From contig JAFLBL010000001.1 in NCBI GenBank assembly GCA_017303855.1, forward strand, positions 1 to 64,000: a stretch of DNA of 64,000 bases, written 5' to 3'. Made by a program: the position numbers and the translations under genes. Below the pieces are notes generated by a model, which was given only the letters and a program-made list of their open reading frames with translations, was not told where the DNA came from and searched no databases. Every line of letters starts with the position of its first letter. Position 1 is the stretch's first letter. Below are positions 8,129 through 17,516 of this stretch, piece by piece. Origin of the DNA: Chitinophagales bacterium (lineage in GTDB: Bacteria; Bacteroidota; Bacteroidia; Chitinophagales; Chitinophagaceae).

Positions 8129-10162
8129 ATGATTTCTCCCGAAACCATACAACAAATCATGGGCCGCCTCGATATTCTCGATGTGGTGGGCAGCTTTGTG
8201 AAACTGAAGAGACGGGGTACCAACTACCTGGGTCTGTGCCCTTTTCACAATGAAAAAACCCCTTCATTTACCGTTTCTCCCGCTAAAGAAATATATAAAT
8301 GCTTTGGTTGCGGCAAAAGCGGGAATACCATCAGTTTTGTGATGGAACACGAGAAATACAGTTATGTGGAGGCCCTCAAATGGCTGGCTAACCGGTATGG
8401 AATCGAGATTGAAGAAACCTTTGTCAGCGATGAACAGCGTCAGCAACTGCAAATAGCAGACAGCCTGTTTATTATTAACAGTTTTGCCCAGCAGTTTTTC
8501 AGCCGCACCCTGTTTGAATCTGAAGAAGGTCAGGATGTGGGATTGGCCTATTTTAAAGAACGGGGGTTCCGGGAGGAGATAATAAAGAAATTCCAGTTGG
8601 GCTATTCCCCGGAAAAAAGAGACGCATTTACCCGTGAAGCGCTGGCCAAACAGTTTAATCCGGACTTGCTGGTAAAAAGCGGGCTTGTGGCCAACAGGAA
8701 TGAGCAGTTACAGGACAATTACCGGGGTCGTGTTATTTTCCCGATTCATAATCATAGTGGTAAAGTACTTGGTTTCGGGGCCCGTATCCTTAAGACAAAT
8801 GAGAAAGCGCCCAAATATATCAATACCCCGGAGAATGAAATTTATGTAAAAAGCAAGATCCTGTATGGATCCTATTTTGCACGGCAGGCTATTGATAAGG
8901 CCGACGAATGTCTGCTGGTGGAAGGCTATACGGATGTGGTATCCCTGCACCAGGCGGGAATTGAGAATGTTGTGGCCAGCGGGGGAACCTCACTTACTAT
9001 TGACCAGCTCAGGCTGATCAGAAAGTATACGAATAACCTGACCATTATTTATGACGGCGATGCGGCCGGTATTAAAGCGGCATTACGCGGACTTGACCTG
9101 GCACTTGAAGAAGGGCTGCATGTAAAACTGGTATTGATTCCGGACAAGGAAGATCCGGACAGCTATGTAAATAAAGTAGGTGCCGGCGCATTTACCCAGT
9201 TCGTTCAAAAGAATAAAAAAGATTTTATCCTGTTTCAGCTGGAAGTGGCCTTATCCGATGCCGGTTCAGATTCAGTAAAAAAATCGGAAGTGGTAAACCG
9301 GATGGCGGAAACCATTTCGAAAATTAATAAGGCCGAAGATTTCACGCGGCAACAGGATTATATCAAGCAATGCGCTGAATTGCTGAAAATAGATGAAGCC
9401 GGACTACATGCACTGGTAAATAAGTTTATCAGGGATAAGGTTTCGACAATGGAACGCAAGCAGCCCGGAGTGGTACAAAACCGGTTTGAACAGAATGCGC
9501 AACAGGCGGAACAATCCGGTTTTGATGAAGCCACATTTACGCTTTTATTCAAGGATGACCTGCAGGAACGGGAAGTGGCCCGGATTTTACTGGAGTACGG
9601 GATTAAAAAATGGGACGATAAGAAACTGGTGGCTGAATATATCCTGGAAGAAATGGTGGACGAAAGCCTGGTCGATAATAAAGACGTCATCCGCCTGATT
9701 GCCGTTTTTAAAGAATTGCTGAAGCATAATCCGGAACAACTGAGCCGTAGTTTTTTTATCCATCATCCGGACACTTCACTCAGTACATTTGCCGTCTCCT
9801 TACTCGATTTCCCCTATGAGGAAAGCGAACACTGGCGGAATGAATTCAGCCAGTCTTCCGGTTTTCAGAAGTCGCTGTTTGAGCAGTCTTATGAGGATTT
9901 TATTCAAAGCCTGGCACCGGATAATACTGATAAACTACTGAAGTTTCTGAAGATTGGCGAAGACAAAACCAATCAGGAAGTGGAATCAGCCATAAACTAT
10001 CTCAAACTCAGAAAGATTAAACGAATGCTGCTGGAAAATCAACTGGACCTGGAAAAAGAGCATACACCCGGTGAGTTCAGTATGCTGCACCAGACCCATG
10101 AACACCTGAAAAAAATGGAAATAGAACTGACCCGTAAAATGGGGACTGTAATCATCCGCTGA
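8129..10162 (+). CDS. dnaG: DNA primase
   Basis: A 677-residue replicative primase. The N-terminal CHC2 zinc-binding domain is intact: CPFH at 37-40 and CFGC at 58-61. The RNA polymerase domain follows, with the TOPRIM motifs LLVEGYTDVVSL and YDGDAAGIKAA that hold the metal-binding Glu and Asp residues. The last ~200 residues form the helicase-binding part. It makes RNA primers at the replication fork with DnaB. Length and motif order are normal. It is transcribed alone, and its last 11 bases overlap the 3' end of the convergent CYTH gene. Confidence 0.97.
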   Translation: MISPETIQQIMGRLDILDVVGSFVKLKRRGTNYLGLCPFHNEKTPSFTVSPAKEIYKCFGCGKSGNTISFVMEHEKYSYVEALKWLANRYGIEIEETFVSDEQRQQLQIADSLFIINSFAQQFFSRTLFESEEGQDVGLAYFKERGFREEIIKKFQLGYSPEKRDAFTREALAKQFNPDLLVKSGLVANRNEQLQDNYRGRVIFPIHNHSGKVLGFGARILKTNEKAPKYINTPENEIYVKSKILYGSYFARQAIDKADECLLVEGYTDVVSLHQAGIENVVASGGTSLTIDQLRLIRKYTNNLTIIYDGDAAGIKAALRGLDLALEEGLHVKLVLIPDKEDPDSYVNKVGAGAFTQFVQKNKKDFILFQLEVALSDAGSDSVKKSEVVNRMAETISKINKAEDFTRQQDYIKQCAELLKIDEAGLHALVNKFIRDKVSTMERKQPGVVQNRFEQNAQQAEQSGFDEATFTLLFKDDLQEREVARILLEYGIKKWDDKKLVAEYILEEMVDESLVDNKDVIRLIAVFKELLKHNPEQLSRSFFIHHPDTSLSTFAVSLLDFPYEESEHWRNEFSQSSGFQKSLFEQSYEDFIQSLAPDNTDKLLKFLKIGEDKTNQEVESAINYLKLRKIKRMLLENQLDLEKEHTPGEFSMLHQTHEHLKKMEIELTRKMGTVIIR

Positions 10163-10679
10163 CCGCGGCCAGCAGCAAATCACTGTAAGAAACCTCAACC
10201 AGATCTTCTTCCCGGATGCCAAAAGCGTCAAGATAATCATCACATTGCTGTTTCAGTTCAGCCGCTCCCAATAAAGGAGCCGTTATATTACCTGCTTCTA
10301 TTTCCACAAAGGACCCCAGCCCGGGTACTTCGTCAATATGGAATTTGACATTCGCGATAAAGTATATCTCCCTTTTCTTTTCCACTATTATTTTTATCCC
10401 GTTCGCACTGGTCAGAGCCTTTTTTAAACCGGCTGCATCCTCTACTTTCACCAATTGAAAAACCGATTCTTTCGGACCGGCCTGATCGGGACGTGAATAA
10501 AAGATCAGGTTGTTCTCGATATTTCCTTCCCGGAGCTTCAGCCGTCCGTTTGGCACCTTAAAATAGGTATCCGTCTGGTGATCGGTACCTTTATATTCCG
10601 CCCCTTTTGATAGCAGGTAATCACGGATAAACCGGCTGTCACTGCTACGGGCTTTAATTTCAACATTCAGATAACTCAT
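10152..10679 (-). CDS. CYTH-domain protein, class IV adenylate cyclase (CyaB)-like
   Basis: A 175-residue protein from the ATG at 10679; the longer frame would need a TTG. It begins MSYLNVEIKAR, the start typical of the CyaB-like branch of the CYTH/triphosphate tunnel family, where the usual ExExK signature appears as NxExK. Later come a Lys/Arg/Glu-rich tunnel pattern (RLKLREGNIENNLIFYSR) and the HIDEVPGLGSFVEIEA motif. CYTH enzymes act on triphosphorylated substrates (ATP, thiamine triphosphate, tripolyphosphate); the activity of this one cannot be read from sequence. Convergent with dnaG, overlapping it by 11 bases. Confidence 0.8.
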   Translation of the reverse strand: MSYLNVEIKARSSDSRFIRDYLLSKGAEYKGTDHQTDTYFKVPNGRLKLREGNIENNLIFYSRPDQAGPKESVFQLVKVEDAAGLKKALTSANGIKIIVEKKREIYFIANVKFHIDEVPGLGSFVEIEAGNITAPLLGAAELKQQCDDYLDAFGIREEDLVEVSYSDLLLAAVSG

Positions 10680-10690
10680 ACGCAAAAATA

Positions 10691-10719
10691 AAGGGCTGTA
10701 TCAGTTCGATACAGCCCTT
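10691..10719 (-). terminator. Terminator after the DUF3052-like gene
   Basis: Perfect 12-base arms AAGGGCTGTATC (10691-10702) and GATACAGCCCTT (10708-10719) with a 5-base loop. On the minus strand it is followed by tttattttt. It lies between the DUF3052-like stop and the CYTH start codon, so the CYTH gene needs its own promoter or read-through. Confidence 0.8.
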
Positions 10720-10741
10720 CATAAATTATTTTTCAGGTCAT

Positions 10742-11227
10742 CTATTCTGCTACGGCGGAAGCCTGCCTTTTACGGCTAGCCCCAATATCCTCCCCCCGGT
10801 AAGTTTCACAACGGGTGAAGCGGAGTGCACTCCAGACATGATCCAACTCTACCCGCTCAATACTTTCATAGCCCTCACAGGTCAGCCGGTTCCAGCTGCA
10901 TTCGCGGTTCAGATCGGTTACAATTTTGGAAGTGGATTTTGGATAAGCCACCCAGAACTTTGAACCTGTCTTAAGGGAAGGCATCACATCTTTCAAAATG
11001 CCATTCAGCTGATTTTCATTTACCGCAAAAACAAGGGCAAAATCAATCTTCCTGCTCTTTAAAAGCGGGGTCATGTTTTTACAGAATGATAGCTTACTGA
11101 ATTGCTTTTCGATAGAAGAGGGCAAACCCTGAATTAAAAGATTCTTTTCGTCTGCCAGTTGTAACTTTTCAAACACAGTTTGTGACATACTTAGAAGCTG
11201 TTTTAAAGGTTCCGGCATTTCTTTCAT
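10742..11227 (-). CDS. DUF3052-like protein
   Basis: A 161-residue soluble protein. The central pattern, a hydrophobic strand FALVFAVNENQL followed by SKFWVAYPKSTSKIVTDLNR and later ELDHVWSALRF, matches my memory of the DUF3052 family, which is found next to many metabolic genes and has no settled function. The C-terminus ends in a basic, probably disordered tail (GASRKRQASAVAE). The ATG at 11227 is used; Met 4 is an alternative. A strong terminator follows immediately, so it is probably monocistronic. Confidence 0.6.
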   Translation of the reverse strand: MKEMPEPLKQLLSMSQTVFEKLQLADEKNLLIQGLPSSIEKQFSKLSFCKNMTPLLKSRKIDFALVFAVNENQLNGILKDVMPSLKTGSKFWVAYPKSTSKIVTDLNRECSWNRLTCEGYESIERVELDHVWSALRFTRCETYRGEDIGASRKRQASAVAE

Positions 11228-11308
11228 GGTGAAAGATCCACCGAGTTCTCAAGCAGGGACTGCAAAGGTACTGAATATTAAGTGTATTATCTACACACGC
11301 TTAAATTA

Positions 11309-11352
11309 AAATTCCGCTTAATATTGCTTACTGCCTATATTAAGCGGAATTT
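11309..11352 (-). terminator. Long hairpin after the M48 peptidase gene
   Basis: Arms 11309-11324 and 11337-11352 pair over 16 bases (core ATTCCGCTTAATAT/ATATTAAGCGGAAT) with a 12-base loop, just past the M48 stop at 11370. The following tract on the minus strand is A/T-rich but is not a pure T run. Confidence 0.65.
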
Positions 11353-11369
11353 AAGTAAGAATACCTAAC

Positions 11370-12182
11370 TTATTTAGAAACAGGCTTATATCTTGCCAAG
11401 GCTTCTGGCATGTGTTTTTTCAACTCCTCTATACGACGGTCTTCCGCCGGATGTGTACTCAAAAATTCCGGAGGCGATTGTCCGGCAGATGCTTTTTTCA
11501 TACGTTCCCAGAGAGCAACAGCTTCCTGTGGATTATAGCCGGCCATGGCAGAAAAGATTAATCCATACCGGTCAGCTTCCAGTTCATGATTCCTGGAAAA
11601 AGGAAGCATTACGCCTACAGTAGAACCGGCACCATAGGCACCTAAGAAAAGGTTTTGCGTTTCCTGGGGTTTATTTGCCAGCGCAACGGACAACGCAACA
11701 CCACCCAATTGCTGTACAATTCCCTGGCTCATCCGCTGGTTGCCGTGTTGCAATAAAGCATGGGAAACCTCATGTCCCATCACGGCGGCTAATGCGGCTT
11801 CATTCTGTGTAACAGGCAGGATTCCGGTATATACAACAATTTTACCACCGGGCATACACCAGGCATTTACCGTTTTATCATCCACCAGGTTTACTTCCCA
11901 TTTATAACCGGCCAGATCACCGGATTTATTTATCTCTGCATAATAGCTTTCTACGGCTTTTACAATCCGTTGCCCTACCCTGGTTACCATCTCCGCATCA
12001 CGGTTTGTAGTACTCCCTACGACCTTCGTGGTTGATAGAAACTGTTTATACTCGGCTACAGCCATATTCTGCAACTCAGCTTCCGGCAAAAGTTTGAACT
12101 GCTTTTTACCGGATAAAGGATTTCTGGAGCAGGCCAGCAAAACAAAAGACAAAAGCAGGATCGCACTTATTTTCTGGATCAT
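11370..12182 (-). CDS. M48-family metallopeptidase lipoprotein (BepA/LoiP-like)
   Basis: A 270-residue lipoprotein: signal MIQKISAILLLSFVLLAC with the lipobox Cys at 18. The zinc site is HEVSH (137-141), with the third ligand in ELEADRYG (Glu 202). Relatives such as BepA and LoiP degrade or refold misassembled outer-membrane proteins in the periplasm. The C-terminal STHPAEDRRIEEL segment is also typical of the family. There is no TPR domain, so it is a short form like LoiP. It lies downstream of plsY on the same strand, separated by 90 bases containing an inverted repeat (12212-12235). Confidence 0.9.
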   Translation of the reverse strand: MIQKISAILLLSFVLLACSRNPLSGKKQFKLLPEAELQNMAVAEYKQFLSTTKVVGSTTNRDAEMVTRVGQRIVKAVESYYAEINKSGDLAGYKWEVNLVDDKTVNAWCMPGGKIVVYTGILPVTQNEAALAAVMGHEVSHALLQHGNQRMSQGIVQQLGGVALSVALANKPQETQNLFLGAYGAGSTVGVMLPFSRNHELEADRYGLIFSAMAGYNPQEAVALWERMKKASAGQSPPEFLSTHPAEDRRIEELKKHMPEALARYKPVSK

Positions 12183-12211
12183 GGTGTGATAGTTTATATG
12201 TATAATTCAAT

Positions 12212-12235
12212 CATTATACCAATCCGGGTATAATG
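12212..12235. other. Inverted repeat between plsY and the M48 gene
   Basis: CATTATACC (12212-12220) and GGTATAATG (12227-12235) form a 9-base stem with a 6-base loop. It sits between the plsY stop (12273) and the M48 start (12182). Without a T tract it could be a weak terminator, an mRNA-stabilising hairpin or an operator. Confidence 0.4.
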
Positions 12236-12272
12236 GTTATAAAATGTTCCCTGTAAAGTTAAAAAAATCCGT

Positions 12273-12941
12273 TTAATCGCCGTGTTGGCGGGCTTCGCGT
12301 CTGCGTTGACGCCGGCGGTCGCGGCCTTTAAGAATAGGCACTTTACTTTCATTACCCCGGAGCAGCCGGCCGATATTTTTCTGATGAGTGAGCAAAACCA
12401 TGAGTGCTACAGCAATGGCAAAAACCCGGTAAACCGGATTGTCGACATTAAAAATAACAAGTATAAAAAATGGAAACGCTATACTGGCGAGAATAGAACT
12501 GAGTGAGACAAACCTTGTCAGGTATAAAACAAGTGAAAAAATACCAACACAACTGATCGCTGTCCAGGGCGAAATACCCAGCACGAGACCGAATAATGTA
12601 GCCACCCCTTTACCCCCTCTGAAATCCGCCCATATCGGAAAAATATGACCTATCACGGCCGCTAACCCAAGTCCGGTCTGCAGGTTTTGTAAATTGACTT
12701 CGGTATCCGCATATTCAGGTAATAAAAGGGCCAGTTTTACTGCAATAACCCCTTTGAGCATATCCATCAGCATCACAAATGTGCCCCATTTCGGACCTAA
12801 TACCCGGTACGTATTGGTAGCACCAGCATTGCCACTGCCGTATTCACGTATATCGATATTGAAAAAGGACTGGCTGACCCAGACCGAAGTGGGTACACTG
12901 CCAATCAGATATGCAACAATAATCAGAAGTAGTTCATTCAT
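12273..12941 (-). CDS. plsY: Glycerol-3-phosphate acyltransferase PlsY
   Basis: Acyl-phosphate:glycerol-3-phosphate acyltransferase of the inner membrane, first step of phosphatidic acid synthesis. The ATG at 12941 gives 222 residues starting MNELLLIIVAYLIGSVPTS, the normal PlsY N-terminus; the longer frame to 13055 adds sequence foreign to the family. Visible signatures are GSGNAGATN, GHIFPIWADFRGGKGVAT and LTHQKNIGRLLRGNE, with about five membrane segments. The C-terminus adds a very basic tail (RDRRRQRRREARQ). It follows prmA on the minus strand. Confidence 0.95.
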   Translation of the reverse strand: MNELLLIIVAYLIGSVPTSVWVSQSFFNIDIREYGSGNAGATNTYRVLGPKWGTFVMLMDMLKGVIAVKLALLLPEYADTEVNLQNLQTGLGLAAVIGHIFPIWADFRGGKGVATLFGLVLGISPWTAISCVGIFSLVLYLTRFVSLSSILASIAFPFFILVIFNVDNPVYRVFAIAVALMVLLTHQKNIGRLLRGNESKVPILKGRDRRRQRRREARQHGD

Positions 12942-13081
12942 AGAACCTGCCATTGTGTTTGCCGGATAGACGGCCAAAACACGAAAATAAGCAAATTTCA
13001 GAAAGTGATAACAGTAAATTAACCTGTTGAAAATACAGGGAAAATGATTAAACAATATAATTCAGCTGCCAGTTGTCGGAT

Positions 13082-13900
13082 TTATGCTGGCTCCATCACC
13101 AGGCATATCCAGTTATTCATCACTTCTTTTCCTTTCAGCACCAGCGACATCGGCAGGGCGGCCTTTACAATATCCGCTTCGTCGGTTATAAGAAGGCCAC
13201 TCAGCAATAGCACCCCGTTTTTATTCAGGCTGTTTTTCAGATGTTCCAGGTTGTCGAGGATTACATTCTTATTAATATTGGCGAGTATGATGTCGGCTTT
13301 GCCGGCACCAGCGGCATTATCGGCCAGTTGAAGATGCACGTGGCTGCAAGTATTATTTATGCAGTTTTCACGGGCATTATCAATACTCCAGTCATCATAA
13401 TCGATGGCAATGACATCGGCTGCACCCATTTTTTCGGCCAGAATGGCGAGTACACCCGTTCCGGTACCAAAGTCAATAATCTTCTTCCCTCCAAAATCAA
13501 GGGCACGCATCTGCCGCATCATCATAAAAGTGGTAGCATGGTGTCCGGTACCAAAACTCATTTTAGGCGTGATGACAATTTCCTTTTCAACGCCCGCCAC
13601 GGGTTTATGAAAGCCGGCCCTGACCGCAACAAAATCATCTACGACTACCGGATCGAAATTTGATTCCCAGACGGCGTTCCAGTTTTGGCTTTCAATTACC
13701 GTTTTTGTAAAACTGAGATTATATTCCTTGATTATAGCCCGGAGTTCTTCCTCCCTGTATTCCGCTTCCGGAATAAAAGCTTTCAGCAACAGGTCTGTCT
13801 CTTCAAATCCTTCAAATCCGGTATCGGCCAGCCGGGCAATCAGTACCTGCTGCAATTCGGTTTCGGCTACCGGAATGGTAATTTCAATGTGGTTTGCCAT
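13082..13900 (-). CDS. prmA: Ribosomal protein L11 methyltransferase
   Basis: A 272-residue S-adenosylmethionine-dependent enzyme that methylates lysines and the N-terminus of ribosomal protein L11. The family motif FGTGHHATT is present, followed by the AdoMet-binding motif DFGTGTGVLAI and the NPxY-like post-motif ILANINKNV. The N-terminal ~100 residues are the L11-recognition domain. It lies after pnp on the same strand, but the pnp terminator (13910-13931) separates them. Confidence 0.92.
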   Translation of the reverse strand: MANHIEITIPVAETELQQVLIARLADTGFEGFEETDLLLKAFIPEAEYREEELRAIIKEYNLSFTKTVIESQNWNAVWESNFDPVVVDDFVAVRAGFHKPVAGVEKEIVITPKMSFGTGHHATTFMMMRQMRALDFGGKKIIDFGTGTGVLAILAEKMGAADVIAIDYDDWSIDNARENCINNTCSHVHLQLADNAAGAGKADIILANINKNVILDNLEHLKNSLNKNGVLLLSGLLITDEADIVKAALPMSLVLKGKEVMNNWICLVMEPA

Positions 13901-13909
13901 AATAAAAAA

Positions 13910-13931
13910 AGCCCCGGAATATTCCGGGGCT
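13910..13931 (-). terminator. Terminator after pnp (perfect palindrome)
   Basis: AGCCCCGGAAT (13910-13920) is followed directly by its reverse complement ATTCCGGGGCT (13921-13931), a 22-base perfect palindrome with no separate loop. On the minus strand a run of seven T follows, consistent with intrinsic termination just upstream of prmA. Confidence 0.85.
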
Positions 13932-13942
13932 GTAAAGGTATT

Positions 13943-16138
13943 TTAGTTTGCGGAATTATCTTCCTGTGCCGGCGGACGTTGTCCACCTTCCCGCGGAGCC
14001 TGTTCCGGTTTCGGAATCAGTACCTTCCGGGAGAGTTTGAACTTACCGGATTTAGGATCCGTTCCGATCAGTTTCACTTTCATCATATCTCCTTCCCGAA
14101 CGATACCTTCCAGTGTTTCCAGGCGTTTCCAGCTGATTTCACTGATATGTACAAGCCCCTGCTTGCCGGGCAGGAATTCAACAAAAGCACCAAAAGGCAT
14201 AATGGACTTCACTGTTGCATCATAGGTATCTCCTACCTGGGGCACAGCTACAATTCCTTTGATCCAGGATACCGCTTTATCTACACCGTCCTTACTGGTA
14301 CTGAAGATGCTGATCTCGCCCCTTCCGTTTACTTCTTCCAGGTTGATGGTAGTTCCGGTTTCACGCTGAATTTCCTGTATTACTTTACCACCGGGCCCGA
14401 TTACAGCGCCAATGAATTCTTTGTCAATAAACAGTTTAACCATACGAGGCGCATGCGGTTTAACTTCCGCTCTGGCAGCAGGTATAGTCGCATACATGGC
14501 ATCAAGTATATGCAGACGGCCTCTTTTTGCCTGGTCAAGTGCCTGTTGCATCACTTCCATCTTCAACCCATCCACTTTGATATCCATCTGTACCCCGCAA
14601 ATACCATCACGGGTACCGGTTACTTTAAAGTCCATATCACCAAGATGATCTTCATCTCCCAGGATATCGGTAAGGATGGCAAACTTATCTTCTTTGGTAA
14701 TAAGTCCCATCGCCACACCGGATACGTGCTTGGGAATACCAATACCCGCATCCATCAGCGCCAGCGATCCGGCACAAACGGTAGCCATGGAAGAAGAACC
14801 ATTTGACTCCAGGATATCACTTACCACACGAACGGTATACGGGAAATCACCGGTTGGCATCATTTGCTTCAGGGAACGTTGTGCCAGGTTACCATGGCCA
14901 ACTTCACGTCGGCTTTGCCCACGCATCATTTTGATTTCACCAGTAGAAAAAGGAGGGAAATTATAATGCAGATAAAATTTGGAATCAACGGATTTGGCTG
15001 CACTTTCCACTAACAATTCATCTAAAGGAGTACCTAAAGTAACCGTGGTAAGTGATTGTGTTTCACCGCGTGTAAATAACGCAGCCCCATGTGGTGAAGG
15101 CAGTACATCCACTTCCATATCCAGGGGGCGTACGGTTTCCAGGTCACGGCCATCAAGACGTACTCTTTCATCAAGGATCATATCCCGGACTACATCATAC
15201 TGAAGATCTCCATAGTAAGTGGAGGCCAGTTTCTTGGTCAGATCCGGCAGACTTTCTCCTTCTGCAAGATTGGCGTCTTTTTTCAGGAACTCAATCAGTT
15301 CAACCTTGATGGCATCAAAACGGTCTGAACGTTCATGCTTGCTCAGTCCGCCTTTGGCTACTTCATATACTTTCTGTTTGGCAAAACTGTATACTTTTTC
15401 TTTCAGGGCTTCGTCGGTTGCCGGTTTAGTGTAATCTCTTTTAGGTTTGGCACCGGCCAGTTCACGCAGTTCCTGCTGGGCTTTTACCTGGATACGGATT
15501 GCATCATGCGCAATTTCCAGGGCTTTGCAAAGATCGGCTTCGCTGCACTCCTGTGCTTCCCCTTCCACCATCATCAGGTTCTTTTCTGTAGCGGCAATAA
15601 GGAAATCCATATCTGATTTTTCCATCTGGCTGCGCGTGGGGTTCACCACAAACTCACCATTGATACGGGATACCCTTACTTCGGAGATAATTTCTTTAAT
15701 AGGCACGTCAGATACAGCCAGCGCCGCTGATGCCGCGAGACAAGCCAGTGAATCAGGCATGATTTCCGCATCACTGGAGATCAGGGTCACCAGTACCTGC
15801 ACTTCACACAAATAATCTTCCGGAAAAAGCGGACGAAGTGCACGGTCAATCAGACGGCTGGTCAGCACTTCATAGTCATTCAGTTTGGCTTCTCTTTTAA
15901 AGAAGGAGCCGGGAATACGACCGGCAGCGGCAAATTTCTCCTGGTAGTCCACAGACAGCGGGAAAAAGCTTTGTCCTTCTTTCGGTTCTTTATTGGCACA
16001 TACGGTTGCCAGGATCATACAATTACCCATGGAAACGGTCACGGCACCATCGGCCTGACGGGCAAGACGGCCGGTTTCAATCGTTACTTCGCGGCCACCG
16101 CCAATATCGAAGGTTTTACGAATCTTTTGTTGTAACAT
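13943..16138 (-). CDS. pnp: Polyribonucleotide nucleotidyltransferase (PNPase)
   Basis: A 731-residue 3'-5' phosphorolytic exoribonuclease. The ATG at 16138 ([20 protein letters not shown]) is chosen; the frame continues to 16264 but that extension is not PNPase-like. Order: first RNase PH domain ([20 protein letters not shown]), helical linker, second RNase PH domain with catalytic Asp residues in [17 protein letters not shown] domain ([16 protein letters not shown]) and S1 domain ([17 protein letters not shown]), then a Pro/Gln-rich tail. It sits after rpsO as in many bacteria. Confidence 0.97.
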   Translation of the reverse strand: MLQQKIRKTFDIGGGREVTIETGRLARQADGAVTVSMGNCMILATVCANKEPKEGQSFFPLSVDYQEKFAAAGRIPGSFFKREAKLNDYEVLTSRLIDRALRPLFPEDYLCEVQVLVTLISSDAEIMPDSLACLAASAALAVSDVPIKEIISEVRVSRINGEFVVNPTRSQMEKSDMDFLIAATEKNLMMVEGEAQECSEADLCKALEIAHDAIRIQVKAQQELRELAGAKPKRDYTKPATDEALKEKVYSFAKQKVYEVAKGGLSKHERSDRFDAIKVELIEFLKKDANLAEGESLPDLTKKLASTYYGDLQYDVVRDMILDERVRLDGRDLETVRPLDMEVDVLPSPHGAALFTRGETQSLTTVTLGTPLDELLVESAAKSVDSKFYLHYNFPPFSTGEIKMMRGQSRREVGHGNLAQRSLKQMMPTGDFPYTVRVVSDILESNGSSSMATVCAGSLALMDAGIGIPKHVSGVAMGLITKEDKFAILTDILGDEDHLGDMDFKVTGTRDGICGVQMDIKVDGLKMEVMQQALDQAKRGRLHILDAMYATIPAARAEVKPHAPRMVKLFIDKEFIGAVIGPGGKVIQEIQRETGTTINLEEVNGRGEISIFSTSKDGVDKAVSWIKGIVAVPQVGDTYDATVKSIMPFGAFVEFLPGKQGLVHISEISWKRLETLEGIVREGDMMKVKLIGTDPKSGKFKLSRKVLIPKPEQAPREGGQRPPAQEDNSAN

Positions 16139-16280
16139 TTTTTTCAGTTTTAGGGCGTTGCACCCTGTGAAGAATTTGACAGGAAATGGCTGAGTTGTTT
16201 CCCATGTTGCTACATGTTCCCCGATTTTGTGCAGTTTACTGCTCCCGGAAATAGTAAAAAACAACAGGTATAAAAACAGT

Positions 16281-16311
16281 TATTCCCAACATCCGGGAGA
16301 CATTGGGAATA
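16281..16311 (-). terminator. Hairpin between rpsO and pnp
   Basis: TATTCCCAA (16281-16289) pairs with TTGGGAATA (16303-16311) around a 13-base loop, followed on the minus strand by actgtttttat. It lies after rpsO and before pnp, the place where the rpsO operon of other bacteria has a partially read-through terminator. Confidence 0.65.
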
Positions 16312-16402
16312 GTATTATAAAACTTGTGTTTCTCTCTGAAAGAAAACCCCAGGTTTAAAGACTTTTCCCTTGCCCCCTTTTGGGGATTTAGGGCGGAATG
16401 CC

Positions 16403-16672
16403 TTATTTCCTGATACCGAGTTTCTCAATCAGCTGGCGGTAACCAGTGAGGTTCTGCTTTTGCAGGTAGTTCAGTAAACGCTTACGCTTACCTACCAGTT
16501 GCATCAGTCCGCGGTGAGTAGAGAAATCTTTTTTGTTTTGCTGAAGATGACCACTGATCTGGCTGATACGTTCAGTCAGCAGGGCGATTTGTCCTTCAAT
16601 GGATCCGGTGTTCTTTTCGGAACCGCCGTAGGTTTTTAAAACGGTAGCTTTTTTTTCTTTAGTTAAAGGCAT
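16403..16672 (-). CDS. rpsO: 30S ribosomal protein S15
   Basis: An 89-residue S15, normal length. The characteristic GSIEGQIALLTERISQISGHL and HRGLMQLVGKRKRLLNYL segments are present; the latter contacts 16S rRNA. S15 helps assemble the 30S central domain. The gene precedes pnp and is preceded by a good Bacteroidota promoter. Confidence 0.97.
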   Translation of the reverse strand: MPLTKEKKATVLKTYGGSEKNTGSIEGQIALLTERISQISGHLQQNKKDFSTHRGLMQLVGKRKRLLNYLQKQNLTGYRQLIEKLGIRK

Positions 16673-16723
16673 CTTTTTAATTTTTAAAATTCATCCGGTT
16701 TTTTTCCTCTTGTATTAAGGCGG

Positions 16724-16754
16724 CAAAGGTAAGGCTGTTTCCTTTAACAGCAAA
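16724..16754 (-). promoter_or_regulatory. Promoter of rpsO-pnp
   Basis: On the minus strand TTTG (16754-16751), a 19-base spacer and TACCTTTG (16731-16724) match the Bacteroidota -33/-7 consensus TTTG-N19-21-TAnnTTTG. This is the best full match I found in the window. The rpsO start codon is about 50 bases downstream. Confidence 0.75.
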
Positions 16755-16794
16755 GGCTTTGGCCGGTTTTTTTACCCGATTTTTCTACCCCTGA

Positions 16795-16825
16795 TTACTG
16801 ATTATCAGTCAGTAACTTACCTTTG
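16795..16825 (+). promoter_or_regulatory. Inverted repeats and -7 box immediately before miaE
   Basis: TTACTGA (16795-16801) and TCAGTAA (16809-16815) are inverted; a second overlapping pair is ACTGAT-T-ATCAGT (16797-16809). TACCTTTG follows at 16818-16825, only four bases before the miaE ATG. This suggests a promoter giving an almost leaderless transcript, possibly with an operator overlapping the core promoter. No -33 TTTG is visible. Confidence 0.5.
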
Positions 16826-16829
16826 TTTC

Positions 16830-17441
16830 ATGGAAGAACTGTCACAAGATACGCGGAATATCCTGGGATTGCACCTGCCTACCGATCCCCGCTGGGTTAA
16901 TCTGGCCGAGATCTCGTTGGAAGAAATACTGACGGATCATGCCTATTGTGAACAAAAAGCAGCTACCACCTGCATTTCTCTGATACAGCGGTACAGCAGC
17001 CGTGCCGAACTGGTGAGCAGTCTCTCTCCCATTGTTACCGAAGAATGGGGACACTTCAGACTGGTATTGGCTGAACTGCAGAAAAGGAACCTCAAACTGG
17101 GAAAACAACGCCGTGATGAATATGTGAATGCCCTGATCGGTTTCCAGCAGAAAGGAGGAGACAGTGAAGGCCGCATGCTGGACCAGTTATTGACCATGGC
17201 CCTGATTGAAGCCCGCAGTTGTGAGCGGTTCAAACGGCTGAGCGAAGGCTTACAGGATACTTACATGCAAAAATTTTACCGGCGTTTTATGGAAAGTGAA
17301 GCCGGACATTATACCCTTTTCATCGAACTGGCAGAAACCTATATAGACCGGGATAAAGTCCGCTCGCGCTGGAAAGAATGGCTGGAATTTGAAGCAGGTG
17401 TGATGCAGCAAATGGAATTGCGGGGTGACCGGATTCACTGA
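16830..17441 (+). CDS. miaE: tRNA-(ms2io6A)-hydroxylase
   Basis: A 203-residue non-haem di-iron monooxygenase that hydroxylates 2-methylthio-N6-isopentenyl-adenosine at position 37 of tRNAs reading U-starting codons. Ferritin-like iron ligands are visible: Glu 41 in AYCEQKAA, ExxH in EEWGHF (72-75), EARSCERF and a second ExxH in ESEAGHYTLF. Length and pattern fit MiaE well. It is divergent from rpsO. No miaA or miaB lies in this window; they are expected elsewhere because MiaE needs their product. Confidence 0.92.
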   Translation: MEELSQDTRNILGLHLPTDPRWVNLAEISLEEILTDHAYCEQKAATTCISLIQRYSSRAELVSSLSPIVTEEWGHFRLVLAELQKRNLKLGKQRRDEYVNALIGFQQKGGDSEGRMLDQLLTMALIEARSCERFKRLSEGLQDTYMQKFYRRFMESEAGHYTLFIELAETYIDRDKVRSRWKEWLEFEAGVMQQMELRGDRIH

Positions 17442-17516
17442 TCCTGTTTTTACGATTTACCGCAATCGATTGTATCAGTTTTGAAAGAAGGGATGAGTTA
17501 ATTTCATTCCCCGAAA

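Noticed and set aside
13685..14806. 373-residue open frame on the plus strand
   Set aside because: It is antisense to prmA and pnp, has many rare-looking Phe/His/Tyr runs and no family pattern; both genes beneath it are certain.
16139..16264. N-terminal extension of pnp by 42 residues
   Set aside because: The extension does not resemble PNPase and would overlap the non-coding leader; family N-termini start at MLQQ or close to it.
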